From a virus: a stretch of DNA of 64,000 nucleotides. Under the pieces are notes generated by a model. The model made no database searches and was not told the DNA's origin. It saw only the letters and a program-made list of their open reading frames with translations. The DNA lies in the IMG/VR virus record IMGVR_UViG_3300008110_000048, positions 124,001 to 188,000 of that record. One strand, 5' to 3'. Made by a program: the position numbers and the translations under genes. This document shows, piece after piece, positions 19,068-28,889 of the stretch; position 1 is the first letter of the stretch, and each line of letters starts with the position of its first letter.

Positions 19068-22000
19068 TTATCTAACTCCTGCACTTATGTCAACTTGTTG
19101 ACCACCAAATGGATTCATCACAGGCGTTACGGAACCAGTAACCCCCATGCCATTCATTAAAGATCGCAATCTATATGCTACGTCTGCATTGGAGTCCGAA
19201 GAGTAACCGAACCGAGGATAGCTTGGATTAGCAAGATTTGCTTCTCTTATCTGTTGTGGATAGTAACCCATTTGAGACATTTCAAGACCCATGTGTTGGC
19301 CTATTTTAATTTTAACAGAATCCATATTAGTATTGGGATGCCACCCTTCCCAGCCTTCATCTGGCAGCTCGTGTCTGCTGAAATAGTCTGTTAATTCTGG
19401 GCGCTTTTCCACCTGCATACCCCATGCAGCTTCGTATATTCTTCTTTCTAATCTGCCAGCTGTTGAAAGTATTCTTTCTCTATCTTGCTCTGGAGCATTT
19501 ATCATTGCCTTAAAGTGTTCTCTTTTTCTTTTAGGAATAGCAAGAGAAAGAGATTCAACATCTGTTCCATATTTTCCAGTGCCAATATCCTGTATGGGCG
19601 CACCATACATTGTTCTTTTTGCTGCAGAACTAAATTGGAAAGCTGCCGCTGCATCACCAGATGCTTCAGCCATATTGGCTAGTCTTGTATTTTTGACATA
19701 AGTTAAAATATCAGAATACTCTTCAAGAGCTAGTTCTTTCTTTCTTTCGGTTGGAATAAATCTATCCCCAGTTATTGCCTCCTGAAGATTTGCCCCGGCG
19801 GAAGCTGCTAGTCCAGTCACTGCACCCAAGCCAGACATAACCAACTTACCTGGCTGAGTCCTGCCAGCAAAAAGGCCTGCAGCAGCCAAGCTTGCAGAAG
19901 CAGCTATTGGATTGCGGTCTGCTGCTTTATTTATCATTGGCTCCACAAAGCTTTCAAAAGGCCTTTGCCATTCTGGGAAAGTTGCGCCATAAACATTGTT
20001 TCTTTCCCAATCCTCAACCGCAGTTTGTTTATTAATAAACTTTCTATTTATAAAAGTATCTCTATGCGCAATATATTCTGCTGCACGAGATATATTATGA
20101 ATTAAAGGATTTGTTCCAGCCTCTGCTGCTGTTTTACCAACATGACTATATTCGGAGAAGTTTTCTTTTTGCTGTATAGAGGCTACTCTATTTCTAATGT
20201 TATCTGCCTCTAATTTTTCCGAAGGGTCGTTAAGATAACTATCTATTTTTTTATCTAAATATCTATATTGTTTAGAGTAGGGCGCAACATCTCCTAAGAT
20301 CTTAAATTGATCTAATAAACCATATCTTCCAGTTTCATCAGAACGAAGTTGATTTAGCCTTTCGTATGCCACTCCTGGCAAACGCAATTCTCCTTCTTGG
20401 ACTTTAGTGAACGGATCTCCTCTAGTAAAGTCTAAGTAATATTCTGGGCCTGGTAAAAATGGATACTGTTGTCCCATTGTATTTTGTATAGGATTAAGAT
20501 AATCAACTCCAGTTCTTTCTTTTGGTATAAATCTTCTAGTTATTTCAGAAAATTCTATTGAACCAAAGTTCCTTCCACCCAACATCGGAACGTCACCAAG
20601 TCCTCCAAGGTTATAGTCCCAAAACTGTCTACTCATTCCGTAAGCTTTAGATGCAGACTGAAGAACTGCCCTTTGGGGCTCAAAGTCACCCTGACCATAA
20701 CCAAAGGATTCCCTAAATGCTGCGCCAGCAAAACCATATATACCCAAGGCTTCCTGTGTTCTATAGCCAAATTCTTGTATCTGAACCTGTGGATTACCAA
20801 CAGAAATTGGCGATCCTGCACCAACTATTCTTGGTGGCATCATACCAGGAGTTTTCGGCGGACCATATGCCATTTGGGCATACTGACTATTTATCTGCCC
20901 TATGTTTTGCATCGTTGAATATTTAGCTGTATTCAAAGCTCCAGCTCTACCTGCTAGCTCGGCGTTTGATGATGCCTGCATACCCGGACCAGGTCCGCCA
21001 GAAGACATGCCCATAGACATAATTGGTCCTGCTCCCTGCATAGCTCCGCCAATTGACGCTTGACCAAACTGTTGCTGCGGAGCCTGCCCAGGAAGCATAG
21101 GCATTGAAATTTGTCGCAAATAAGCGCTAGCATCATATGCGCCAGATTGTCCTGCCGGAGCATAATTTGATAATGCTTGAGAAACCTCTTGCTCATGCAT
21201 TTTTATTTGTGGCTTTAGTACTCTTCCAACAGTAGCATTTAAGGCGGGAGTCAGCGGACCAAATGGACCAGAAAAATATTCTCCAGTAATAGGATACGGT
21301 CTATCTTCATAGTGTTTTCTTTCGAAACGATAAGGATCTAAAGGACGCAATGGTGATATATCAGTATAGAATAAAGCTCTTTCAATAGGCGAACCATAGG
21401 TGTCAGATGTAAACATGGCGCCAGTTTCAATCTTGCGATAAATACTGGGCCTATAATACATTATCTTTCCGCCCATAAAGGGTGTATTGCCCAAGGGCCA
21501 AAAACGACCCTGTCTTATGGGAACCTCTCCTTCAAAAAGCTGCTCTCTCTTTTCTTCGTAGCTCATACCGCCGGGCATAGCTCCAGCTCCTAGGGCGTGA
21601 ATTTCTCCAACAGCTTTTGCGGCAGCTCCGACAAAAAATGGAGAATAAACTCTTTCTCCTCTTGCATCTTTTTCGTTGACCATCCCGCCAATTGTTCTGT
21701 CAGCAGTCATAAAGGCCATGCCACCAGCATAAAGTGGCAAAACCCTCTTGCCTACCATGCCCCTAGCAAACAAGTCTAATGGCGAACCATACTGATTAAC
21801 GTCTAGCTGTAAGCCTACTGTTCCAAAGTATTTGTTTAATCTTTCAACACCATGAGAAACTGCGGCTGATAAATTTGAATAACTCTCTGGACTACTGTAC
21901 GTATTAATACCAGCAACGCTCTTGAGGGCGCCTATTGGATTTCTAGAAAATACGCTACCAAAAGTAGGAACTAGTAAAACGTCAGCACCGGGGCCAGTTG

Positions 22001-25000
22001 CGGAACCAAGTGGGTCTGTTGCTAGATGAGATATTTTGAAAGAAGCTGTACTTAATGATGGATATAATAATTTTTTAAATAAACCAAGTCTTCCTATTTC
22101 CCCAACTCGTTCAATGGAACCACTAATAAATGGTTGCGCCAATTCTGGAGCAGACTCTAAAGATTCAATAACGTTTGCTAACGCTCTTCTTTGAACTTCA
22201 ATCTCTTTTAAGAAAGATCTATTTGCTCTTACCGAGTTAAGGTTAGTTAGTGCACCAAAGGCCGCAGCTTGTGCTTCAGCTAGTTCACCAGCTGGTATTT
22301 CTTTTGCCATGCTTGTCAGTGCTTGGTTTATTTTAATAAAATTTTGACCAAATGTTTGTCTAGTGCTATTTGAAACTAATTCATTTCTTTGAATTAGAAA
22401 CTTAAACATTTCATTTGTTAATTCATCTTCTCTTGAAATAATTGTTGGACTAACAGAACGAATTTGAGAACCAGACAACAGATCTGCTTCCTCTAATACT
22501 TTATTGATCCTGGATCCGCTTTGATATAGCGCAACAGGATCGATGCCCTGTCTTCTAAGAATATTTGCATCTCTGTCTACGCCTCTAAGCAGGACGTTAG
22601 CAAAATCTATTTTTTCCTGAACATTTTGAAGATCGGTAATTTTTTGTCCATGATAAGTAGCTAATGCTGGGTCAGCTTCTTCAATTCGCTTCATTGCACG
22701 ACGAGAAAAGCCAGCTGCACGAGTTCTTCTTCTGAATCCTTCAAAAGCTTCTAATAAGGCTTTTTCTGAAACCATTTCTTCGCCAGAGGCAACATCGATT
22801 ACATTAATTTTTTCTACAGTTCCATCAGCGCTTTTTACTATATTTCTTTTTGCTGTACCAGCTTTGGTAGGGATTTCCTTGCCAGTCATCACTTGTGCAA
22901 GGAATCTTGGATTTTCTGGATCAATATTTCTTCTAGAGAATCTAGACAAGAAGCCAAATACAGAGTTTGGCTGATCATAGTTAATATCAAAAAATTCTCT
23001 AAACCTAAATTCTCTTTCTGGCGTCATTCCAAATCTTGATAGGCCAGAAAAGAATCTGCTTCTAAATGTACCTTCTTGATAACTTAAAGAGTTTAATGAC
23101 TCAGCATCTCTTTCCGCTGCAGCGTTTCTTGCTGCCCTCGTTAACAATTGCGAGCTATTCTTAGCTAAAGGTCTAAATGTACCATCTAAAGTCCTAGAAG
23201 TATATTGCTGGGCCATGACATTATAATTAAATGCCATAACATTACCTTTTGTTCTTCCTCCGCTGTAGAACAAATAGAAATCAGCCGACTTATCAGCGCC
23301 CTGTAAAAATGGCTGAGAAACTCTACCTTGAATAAACTGGAACGGAGCCCTTCCGGACATTTCATTAAAAGATTGCTTAGCCGCCAAATCTGCCGGATTA
23401 AATCCAAGAACTGGTATTCTTAAATCGTTAGCTAAAAAGTTTCCAACATTTCTTGCAGACTGTCTTATTCCAGAAACATCTAAAATACTACCAGTCTTAG
23501 TTATAAATACATCTGGAAGAACAGAAACGCTAGCAGCGGTTGTCGTTGGATCAGCCCTTACCATGCTGGAAGACATTTGATTTATAACGCGCTTGGTCTC
23601 ATCGTCTACATTTGCAAAAACTCCGCGTTGATTTGCTTCATCAACAGTGATTCTTCTTAATCCAAGAAGGTTAAAACCACTAGCAAAAACTCCCGAACTT
23701 ATTTGTTTTTCTCTAACAAGAAAACTTCTTAATTGACCGGCATCTTTTATGTTAAGGCCGACCTTACCTAAAGACTCCCCTAATTCTCCTCTTGTTAAAT
23801 CTCTGCCATCAGCTGTCTTTAGCCTCATGCCTAATCTTTGAGCTGATCTTTTAACTAAGAAATCTTTTTGTGCGTAAGAAAGATTATCTAAATCTAGGAA
23901 ATCTTCAAAATCTGCTTTTTTAGTTTTTAAGACTTTTCCAGCTACCTTAACCATTCCTTGTTCCTGGAATGCCTTATAAGCTTTGTTTGCCTTTCCTTTT
24001 AATGCTGCCTGGAATTGTGCGCCAGTGAAAAGTCTGTTAGCGTCGATAATAGAATCTTTTAGTACATCAGAATTTCCGACTTTTTGTACGAACTCATCGG
24101 CCCTAGTTTTTGCAAGAGTGCCCTTGAATCTATTTATGATTTCATCAAATGGCTCATCTCCATCGAGTAGTATTTTGGTTTCGCCTATAGTTACTCTTCT
24201 AGAGGGCTCCATTGCAGTTTTGCTAACGTCAATGTCGTCAACAAATTTTGCTATTGTTCTTGCAAACTCATCTCTATCTGAAGTTGCAGTTCTTTCCATT
24301 AAGGATTTATATAAAACTTTTTTATACTCAGTTTGTTCTATTCCCTTATAAAACTCTGATGCATAGAAGTTATCTGATCCAGCCGGACCACCAAATGTTC
24401 TAGCAATCTTGCTAGCCATAGTCGTCATTCTATTAGAGGAGTTCGCCTGAAGGTTGCCGACTATTCCCTTTAGTTCTGTTCTAAAAGCATTTGGATTAGC
24501 TGCGCCATATCTCTGCACAGCTGCATCAAAATCAATAGCTCTCGTTATTACATCGTAGCCGTAGCCAACTTTACGGAATTGATTTATACCCTGCCTTACG
24601 GCACTTCCAACACCTCTTAGTCCCGGAAATAAATCTAAATACCCAGAATTGCCACTGGCGTCATTGCCAAACGCATACTGCGTTGCTACGTTTCTAGCTC
24701 TTTTTAATTTTGAGCCCTTAGAATCCTCATAGATCTGTTTTGCTCTTAAGTTTCTTGTTCGCGAAAGAATTGCATTAATGTCAACTCTTTGCTGACTATA
24801 CTCTGTGGTTGCAGCTTTAATTGCTCCACTAGTTTGAGCAGAAACCTTTAAACCCTTTTGAGTTATGTCTGCCAGGTCATGACCAACCTCTGACAACATG
24901 TCGGCTAGATTGACAAATGCCCTTGAAGATCTTGTTTTTAAATCAGTTGTACCGGTAGACCTAGCTAGGTCTGACATAGAATATCTAAAATTAGATAAGG

Positions 25001-25763
25001 ATGACCTTGCGTTGCCAATGGCAGCGCCACCAACCTCCATTGGAATCATCATGGTAACTAGGTTAATGGTAGAGTCCTTAACGAAGTCCGTAACTACGTC
25101 TACAGGATTGTACCATTTGACCTTAGAATCGTCTCTACCGCCAAAAATTGGATCAACTATAGCTTTCTGGCCAACATACATTGCTGGCAGCTCATAGGGC
25201 ATTCTACGGGCCATAGAGACCAAACGGGACTGAGCTTCTTCTCGGAAGCCCCATATTCCCGCAGTCTCGTATTCTATACCCTTACCACTTTTGCTGATTT
25301 CTCCAGCAGTCCAGTGATAGCCTCTATCTGTATGCTTAATGACGCCGGTAGTTAATTTACCTTCTGCGGTTTCAAAAACAAGTCTTGAATAAGGATCTAT
25401 TTGATCAGGAGTATTCCCATCTATCATTCGGCTAACGCCAGAAAGTTCGTCGAATTCTCTTCTGATTTTAGGAAATACATTAACAATATTTGAAGCAAAT
25501 CTGCTTGCTCCACTATCCGCTCTGTCTTGAACTGTTTTGGCTAGCTTTAGACCACCTTGTTTTGTTATCTTAGACAAAACAAAAGCTGAAGCCATGGTAG
25601 TGGCTGCCGTAGATACAAATCTTAAAACAGGGTGATTATTTAAGGCCTTTGAGATAAAAGACGAATTAGGGGCATCGCCCCTTTCTTCGTCTATCATTGT
25701 AGGAACATCTCTGGATGTTACGCTATAACCTAAGTTATGAATAGGCCCTGGATCTCTAATCAA
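19068..25763 (-). CDS. Giant virion protein (2231 aa), tape-measure candidate by position
   Basis: This gene directly follows the two tail-chaperone-like genes, where contractile-tailed phages normally encode the tape measure. Sequence features: short hydrophobic stretches near residues 50-65 (TAATTMASAFVL), 230-245 and 1950 (AASASLAAAGLFAG); a Pro/Gln/Gly/Met-rich linker near 1550-1595; and a conserved-looking block near 1780-1830 with GDPFTKVQEGELRLPG and ILGDVAPYSKQYRYL. It lacks the long heptad arrays of simple tape measures. If it were a tape measure at about 0.15 nm per residue, the tail would be over 300 nm. The alternative is a large internal protein ejected with the DNA. Function is inferred from position only. 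Confidence 0.65.
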   Translation of the reverse strand: MIRDPGPIHNLGYSVTSRDVPTMIDEERGDAPNSSFISKALNNHPVLRFVSTAATTMASAFVLSKITKQGGLKLAKTVQDRADSGASRFASNIVNVFPKIRREFDELSGVSRMIDGNTPDQIDPYSRLVFETAEGKLTTGVIKHTDRGYHWTAGEISKSGKGIEYETAGIWGFREEAQSRLVSMARRMPYELPAMYVGQKAIVDPIFGGRDDSKVKWYNPVDVVTDFVKDSTINLVTMMIPMEVGGAAIGNARSSLSNFRYSMSDLARSTGTTDLKTRSSRAFVNLADMLSEVGHDLADITQKGLKVSAQTSGAIKAATTEYSQQRVDINAILSRTRNLRAKQIYEDSKGSKLKRARNVATQYAFGNDASGNSGYLDLFPGLRGVGSAVRQGINQFRKVGYGYDVITRAIDFDAAVQRYGAANPNAFRTELKGIVGNLQANSSNRMTTMASKIARTFGGPAGSDNFYASEFYKGIEQTEYKKVLYKSLMERTATSDRDEFARTIAKFVDDIDVSKTAMEPSRRVTIGETKILLDGDEPFDEIINRFKGTLAKTRADEFVQKVGNSDVLKDSIIDANRLFTGAQFQAALKGKANKAYKAFQEQGMVKVAGKVLKTKKADFEDFLDLDNLSYAQKDFLVKRSAQRLGMRLKTADGRDLTRGELGESLGKVGLNIKDAGQLRSFLVREKQISSGVFASGFNLLGLRRITVDEANQRGVFANVDDETKRVINQMSSSMVRADPTTTAASVSVLPDVFITKTGSILDVSGIRQSARNVGNFLANDLRIPVLGFNPADLAAKQSFNEMSGRAPFQFIQGRVSQPFLQGADKSADFYLFYSGGRTKGNVMAFNYNVMAQQYTSRTLDGTFRPLAKNSSQLLTRAARNAAAERDAESLNSLSYQEGTFRSRFFSGLSRFGMTPEREFRFREFFDINYDQPNSVFGFLSRFSRRNIDPENPRFLAQVMTGKEIPTKAGTAKRNIVKSADGTVEKINVIDVASGEEMVSEKALLEAFEGFRRRTRAAGFSRRAMKRIEEADPALATYHGQKITDLQNVQEKIDFANVLLRGVDRDANILRRQGIDPVALYQSGSRINKVLEEADLLSGSQIRSVSPTIISREDELTNEMFKFLIQRNELVSNSTRQTFGQNFIKINQALTSMAKEIPAGELAEAQAAAFGALTNLNSVRANRSFLKEIEVQRRALANVIESLESAPELAQPFISGSIERVGEIGRLGLFKKLLYPSLSTASFKISHLATDPLGSATGPGADVLLVPTFGSVFSRNPIGALKSVAGINTYSSPESYSNLSAAVSHGVERLNKYFGTVGLQLDVNQYGSPLDLFARGMVGKRVLPLYAGGMAFMTADRTIGGMVNEKDARGERVYSPFFVGAAAKAVGEIHALGAGAMPGGMSYEEKREQLFEGEVPIRQGRFWPLGNTPFMGGKIMYYRPSIYRKIETGAMFTSDTYGSPIERALFYTDISPLRPLDPYRFERKHYEDRPYPITGEYFSGPFGPLTPALNATVGRVLKPQIKMHEQEVSQALSNYAPAGQSGAYDASAYLRQISMPMLPGQAPQQQFGQASIGGAMQGAGPIMSMGMSSGGPGPGMQASSNAELAGRAGALNTAKYSTMQNIGQINSQYAQMAYGPPKTPGMMPPRIVGAGSPISVGNPQVQIQEFGYRTQEALGIYGFAGAAFRESFGYGQGDFEPQRAVLQSASKAYGMSRQFWDYNLGGLGDVPMLGGRNFGSIEFSEITRRFIPKERTGVDYLNPIQNTMGQQYPFLPGPEYYLDFTRGDPFTKVQEGELRLPGVAYERLNQLRSDETGRYGLLDQFKILGDVAPYSKQYRYLDKKIDSYLNDPSEKLEADNIRNRVASIQQKENFSEYSHVGKTAAEAGTNPLIHNISRAAEYIAHRDTFINRKFINKQTAVEDWERNNVYGATFPEWQRPFESFVEPMINKAADRNPIAASASLAAAGLFAGRTQPGKLVMSGLGAVTGLAASAGANLQEAITGDRFIPTERKKELALEEYSDILTYVKNTRLANMAEASGDAAAAFQFSSAAKRTMYGAPIQDIGTGKYGTDVESLSLAIPKRKREHFKAMINAPEQDRERILSTAGRLERRIYEAAWGMQVEKRPELTDYFSRHELPDEGWEGWHPNTNMDSVKIKIGQHMGLEMSQMGYYPQQIREANLANPSYPRFGYSSDSNADVAYRLRSLMNGMGVTGSVTPVMNPFGGQQVDISAGVR

Positions 25764-25776
25764 CTTTGTTTCCTAC

Positions 25777-26406
25777 CTATTTCATACCCCACAGCTTTTG
25801 AGCGATAGGATCTTCATATTGAGCCTCTCCATCTTTCTTAGAAAGATTATGCCTAGCTGCAGAAATTTTTCTCTTTTGCTCTTCCTCTTCAGGATCAATT
25901 AACTGAATCTTTAGATCAGTAGATTCCATGCCATTGGCATTCTGTTTTATCTCAATAATCTTTTCAGATAAAGCTACTTTTTCTGCTAATTCAGAAAATG
26001 TCATATCCTCCAAGTCTTCTGGAGCATATGATGTTATAGTAGCCAAAACAAAGGCTTTCATTAAATTCTTAACATCATTTGCTTCAACTCTTTTTTCTTC
26101 AAGAATTCTTTTAGCAATCGATGCGCTAAAGAAACCGGAAATATCAAGTATTTCCGAAGAGAGATTAGCAACTATACCGGGAGGTATTGTCATAGTGTCA
26201 AAACCCTCTGGGTATATGACAGCATATTCGAGTATGATGTCTTCTATATCAGAGGAGTCAATATCTTCTAACGTTTTTAGATAAAGAATTTTATCATATT
26301 CTTTAAAAGTTAATTCTCTAAAAACAACAGTTTGATTTTTTATATCAACACTATAAATGTTGCCGTATTTATTTTTTAAAGAAAAAATAATATCAGCTGT
26401 TAACAT
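25777..26406 (-). CDS. Tail assembly chaperone-like protein, second copy (209 aa)
   Basis: The N-terminal 90 residues share a pattern with the preceding gene: KYGNIY, a VVFREL strand, EYDKI, an acidic helix, YPEGF, and LSSEILDISGF. A Glu-rich helical C-terminus follows, ending in PIAQKLWGMK. Tail assembly chaperones lie immediately upstream of the tape-measure gene and bind it during tube growth, and this gene has that position (13 bases before the 2231-residue gene). The ATG lies one base after the previous stop, so the two are translationally coupled. In many phages the long form arises by ribosomal frameshifting. Here a second full gene seems to supply it. Confidence 0.65.
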   Translation of the reverse strand: MLTADIIFSLKNKYGNIYSVDIKNQTVVFRELTFKEYDKILYLKTLEDIDSSDIEDIILEYAVIYPEGFDTMTIPPGIVANLSSEILDISGFFSASIAKRILEEKRVEANDVKNLMKAFVLATITSYAPEDLEDMTFSELAEKVALSEKIIEIKQNANGMESTDLKIQLIDPEEEEQKRKISAARHNLSKKDGEAQYEDPIAQKLWGMK

Positions 26407-26407
26407 T

Positions 26408-26965
26408 TTATAACTGTCTTACCTCTAGGGCTACGAAACCGGAAGCTTCTAGTACTTCTTGGGATATTAATGATGGCAGTCCGGCCATAAAGCCAACGGA
26501 GTTATTTTTATCAAATCTAGGATAAAGCATGCATAATTCTGCTATAGTTTCTTCGTTCCATAGATTTGCCTCTGCAGTAGAGAGCTGCCCGGATTGTACT
26601 AGCTGCTCCATTTTTTTGACGATCTGCTTATATTCTGCTCTATTTAATACTCTCCAGACGACATGCTTATCGTATGTAATTGAAGTTACATAAATGTCGC
26701 CATATTGCTTTTTCCACTCTTTAACAAGACCGGCCTTGGGACCATTTTTCCAAATTTCTTCTTCATCCGGCACTTCTTCTATGTCAGTATACTGCTTGTC
26801 TTCGTTGTCGTCGGCAATGTCGTCTAGGAATTGCTGATCATCCTCAAGCTCAACATCAATAGCATTAGGATCATCTGATCCAGTCAATGTGAAGTTAATT
26901 TCTTGAGCGCTTGTAGTGTCTTCAATCTCTAGATTTTGCAAAACAACTTTTCTTTTACTATCCAT
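26408..26965 (-). CDS. Tail assembly chaperone-like protein, first copy (185 aa)
   Basis: Residues 1-75 are acidic and probably disordered. Residues about 80-185 match the core of the next gene: QYGDIYV, HVVWRVL, EYKQIV, an acidic helix, LYPRF, and LISQEVLEASGF. The product is therefore a paralogue of its downstream neighbour. A good AAGGAG site sits upstream of the ATG. A TATAAT box lies 28 bases upstream in the short gap after the 333-residue tube-fold gene. The assignment rests on position and on the pairing, because chaperone sequences diverge strongly between phages. Confidence 0.6.
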   Translation of the reverse strand: MDSKRKVVLQNLEIEDTTSAQEINFTLTGSDDPNAIDVELEDDQQFLDDIADDNEDKQYTDIEEVPDEEEIWKNGPKAGLVKEWKKQYGDIYVTSITYDKHVVWRVLNRAEYKQIVKKMEQLVQSGQLSTAEANLWNEETIAELCMLYPRFDKNNSVGFMAGLPSLISQEVLEASGFVALEVRQL

Positions 26966-26992
26966 GATATCTCCTTAAACTAATCATTGTAC

Positions 26993-26998
26993 ATTATA
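26993..26998 (-). promoter_or_regulatory. Possible -10 box before the tail chaperone genes
   Basis: TATAAT on the minus strand lies in the 39-base gap, 28 bases upstream of the first chaperone gene. No matching -35 box is visible and the area is very AT-rich, so chance is a real alternative. Confidence 0.25.
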
Positions 26999-27004
26999 TC
27001 ATAA

Positions 27005-28006
27005 TCATATTATAGGGGCTAAACCACCTAACGTTTGACCCCAATTTGTTACATAATTTAAATTCTCCGCAATTGCCAAAGGAGCCAATGGACCAGAAGA
27101 CACATTTGCAGCAGATGCTCTCTTTATGAAGGTCGTATCTACTTCTGTAAAATAATGGTCTCTTGCCATAAATTGATATGTCTCCACAACTGGCTGCCCA
27201 CCGGGCGCATAGACTGTCGACATGTTAATTAAATTGACTTCTTGAACAACAATTTTCATTGGAGAACTTAAAGAAGTAGACTTTACAACTCTTTGATTAA
27301 CATCTGACAACATTGTCCTAGACAAATTATCTAGGGAGCCATTAAATTCTACATCATTTGTATCTGTTTGAAACAGATTTTTTGGCGACAAAGCCACCTC
27401 TTCCATACCGTAAACTATAACAAAGTTAAATGGCGGATGAGCACTAAAAATATTCTTATCGGAATCTAAAACGTTTTTAGCAAAAGGGTCCTCTGTGATT
27501 CTATCTAATTGGCCCATTTCCCAATATTTATTCATTAAAGCTTCGTCTTCTTCTGTTTCTAACTGACTTCTTAAATTAGACAATATTCTTCCAGGAGCTC
27601 TTTTGTCTGTTGCCAATTCAGATCTCGTTATTGCAGCTTTCTCTAAAAGATCTGTCATTCTTCTGGGATATCTTGTATATAGGGCAATTTCTCCAGTTAT
27701 AATTCTGGTGCCATACATTATTGCATCGTAATTGTATGACCAGAAACCATACAGTGGTTGCTTTTCCTGGCGCACATTAAAAGCAAAAGTTGCTATATCT
27801 AATTCATCATCAGGATGGAACAAGCCATCAATAAAGATTCTAATATCTTCTCCGCTGAAATAATAATCATAATAATTACTAAATCTTTTATCGGTATTAG
27901 TTCCGCCACTCCAAGTTAAATCAAGCTTTTCGTTTACGGGATTAAATTCTTTTCTAGCGTTATTTGAAAATACCCCAGGAAAAACCTGAGCTATTGGTGC
28001 AGGCAT
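27005..28006 (-). CDS. Tail tube-fold protein 3, with large insertion (333 aa)
   Basis: The protein shares a scaffold with the two upstream tube genes: YFSGEDIRIFIDG, then TFAFNVRQEKQPLYG, then a GTRIITGEIAL strand pair, PPFNFVIVYG, and VETYQFMARDHYFTE at the end of the core. Residues about 130-195 form a charged helical insertion absent from the shorter paralogues. As the last of three tube-fold genes and the most divergent, it could be a tube-initiation ring at the baseplate or a cap at the neck rather than the main tube. It lies 12 bases after the second tube gene. Confidence 0.7.
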   Translation of the reverse strand: MPAPIAQVFPGVFSNNARKEFNPVNEKLDLTWSGGTNTDKRFSNYYDYYFSGEDIRIFIDGLFHPDDELDIATFAFNVRQEKQPLYGFWSYNYDAIMYGTRIITGEIALYTRYPRRMTDLLEKAAITRSELATDKRAPGRILSNLRSQLETEEDEALMNKYWEMGQLDRITEDPFAKNVLDSDKNIFSAHPPFNFVIVYGMEEVALSPKNLFQTDTNDVEFNGSLDNLSRTMLSDVNQRVVKSTSLSSPMKIVVQEVNLINMSTVYAPGGQPVVETYQFMARDHYFTEVDTTFIKRASAANVSSGPLAPLAIAENLNYVTNWGQTLGGLAPII

Positions 28007-28018
28007 AGCGTTACCTTT

Positions 28019-28816
28019 CTATAGGTGCAATCTTCCAGGCTGAATAACCTGGGCTGGAACTGTGGGTTTATTATATTTTGTATTATAATAAGCTGTTTCT
28101 TCAGCTTGACTTTGTAGCTGAGCAAGATCCGTTATAATCAAATCGCCAAAAACATTTGTACTAATTTGATCCCTAGCCTTCATTTCATCTGTATAAGAAG
28201 TATCTCTTGATACAGTGCTGTCATTTGGCATTCTTACTAGTGGTTGTATTCCTCTAGCCATGTAAGTGTAGGTCTGCTCTGTAATTAAGTCGTCTACAGA
28301 CAGGGTTTGGCCTTCGTCAACTATTGTTACTCCAAATATTTTCATTTTTGAACCGAGACCGTATTCATTGAAAAATGTAATAACAATATCAAATGGCGGC
28401 AACATGTCCGCTAGAGGGGCAAAGTATCCAGTTTTTCTTGCCAGATATTGCTTAAACTCTTTTATTCTATAAAAAGCGTATTCGTTAAATACTGTAAAGA
28501 TGAGGCTGCCAGCTATAGTTCTTCCACCCTTAATAAAGCCCCGAACATTAACGTGACCAAGGGTTCTTACTGGGGAATTTTCTCTGTGGACAGAATATGA
28601 TATAGTCTGTAACTCTCCTAGATTTATAGAATCGCCTTGAGACTCAACATTTCCATCTGGACCGATAATCGGCAAAACGATTGTCGCAACAGCGTCTGCC
28701 CCAGAGTATGACATTGTTGATAGATATTTTTCCCAGTCATAAAGGTCATTACCACTTTGCTGAACTGCTTCTTCTTGTTTACTTTTTCTAAAAGTAAATG
28801 TCTTAATTTCTGCCAT
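28019..28816 (-). CDS. Tail tube-fold protein 2 (265 aa)
   Basis: I prefer the ATG at 28816 (MAEIKTF) over an ATG 45 bases upstream, because GGAG sits seven bases before it and the longer form would run through a terminator hairpin. The core matches tube protein 1: YSGADAVATI, ISYSVHRENSPVRTLG, the shared block GSLIFTVF, PPFDIVITFFNEYG, IFGVTIVDEG and TYTYMARG. A hydrophilic N-terminus and an extra loop (near residues 40-60) distinguish it. The terminator between it and the main tube gene suggests lower expression, as expected for a minor ring component. Confidence 0.75.
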   Translation of the reverse strand: MAEIKTFTFRKSKQEEAVQQSGNDLYDWEKYLSTMSYSGADAVATIVLPIIGPDGNVESQGDSINLGELQTISYSVHRENSPVRTLGHVNVRGFIKGGRTIAGSLIFTVFNEYAFYRIKEFKQYLARKTGYFAPLADMLPPFDIVITFFNEYGLGSKMKIFGVTIVDEGQTLSVDDLITEQTYTYMARGIQPLVRMPNDSTVSRDTSYTDEMKARDQISTNVFGDLIITDLAQLQSQAEETAYYNTKYNKPTVPAQVIQPGRLHL

Positions 28817-28824
28817 TAAAATCT

Positions 28825-28866
28825 CCAAAAAATAAATAAGTGCATGGAAGATAACTCCCATGCACC
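28825..28866 (-). terminator. Intrinsic terminator after the main tube gene
   Basis: On the minus strand an 8-bp stem GTGCATGG/CCATGCAC with a 10-base loop is followed at once by TTATTTATTTTTT. It lies between the main tube gene and tube-fold gene 2, whose Shine-Dalgarno site overlaps the end of the T-run. It probably lowers but does not abolish expression of downstream tail genes. Confidence 0.85.
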
Positions 28867-28889
28867 TATTCTTACGACACTAAAGACTA

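Noticed and set aside
26405-26425. Programmed frameshift joining the two tail-chaperone genes
   Set aside because: No slippery heptamer is visible at the junction, an in-frame stop lies just upstream in the second frame, and each gene has its own complete core.
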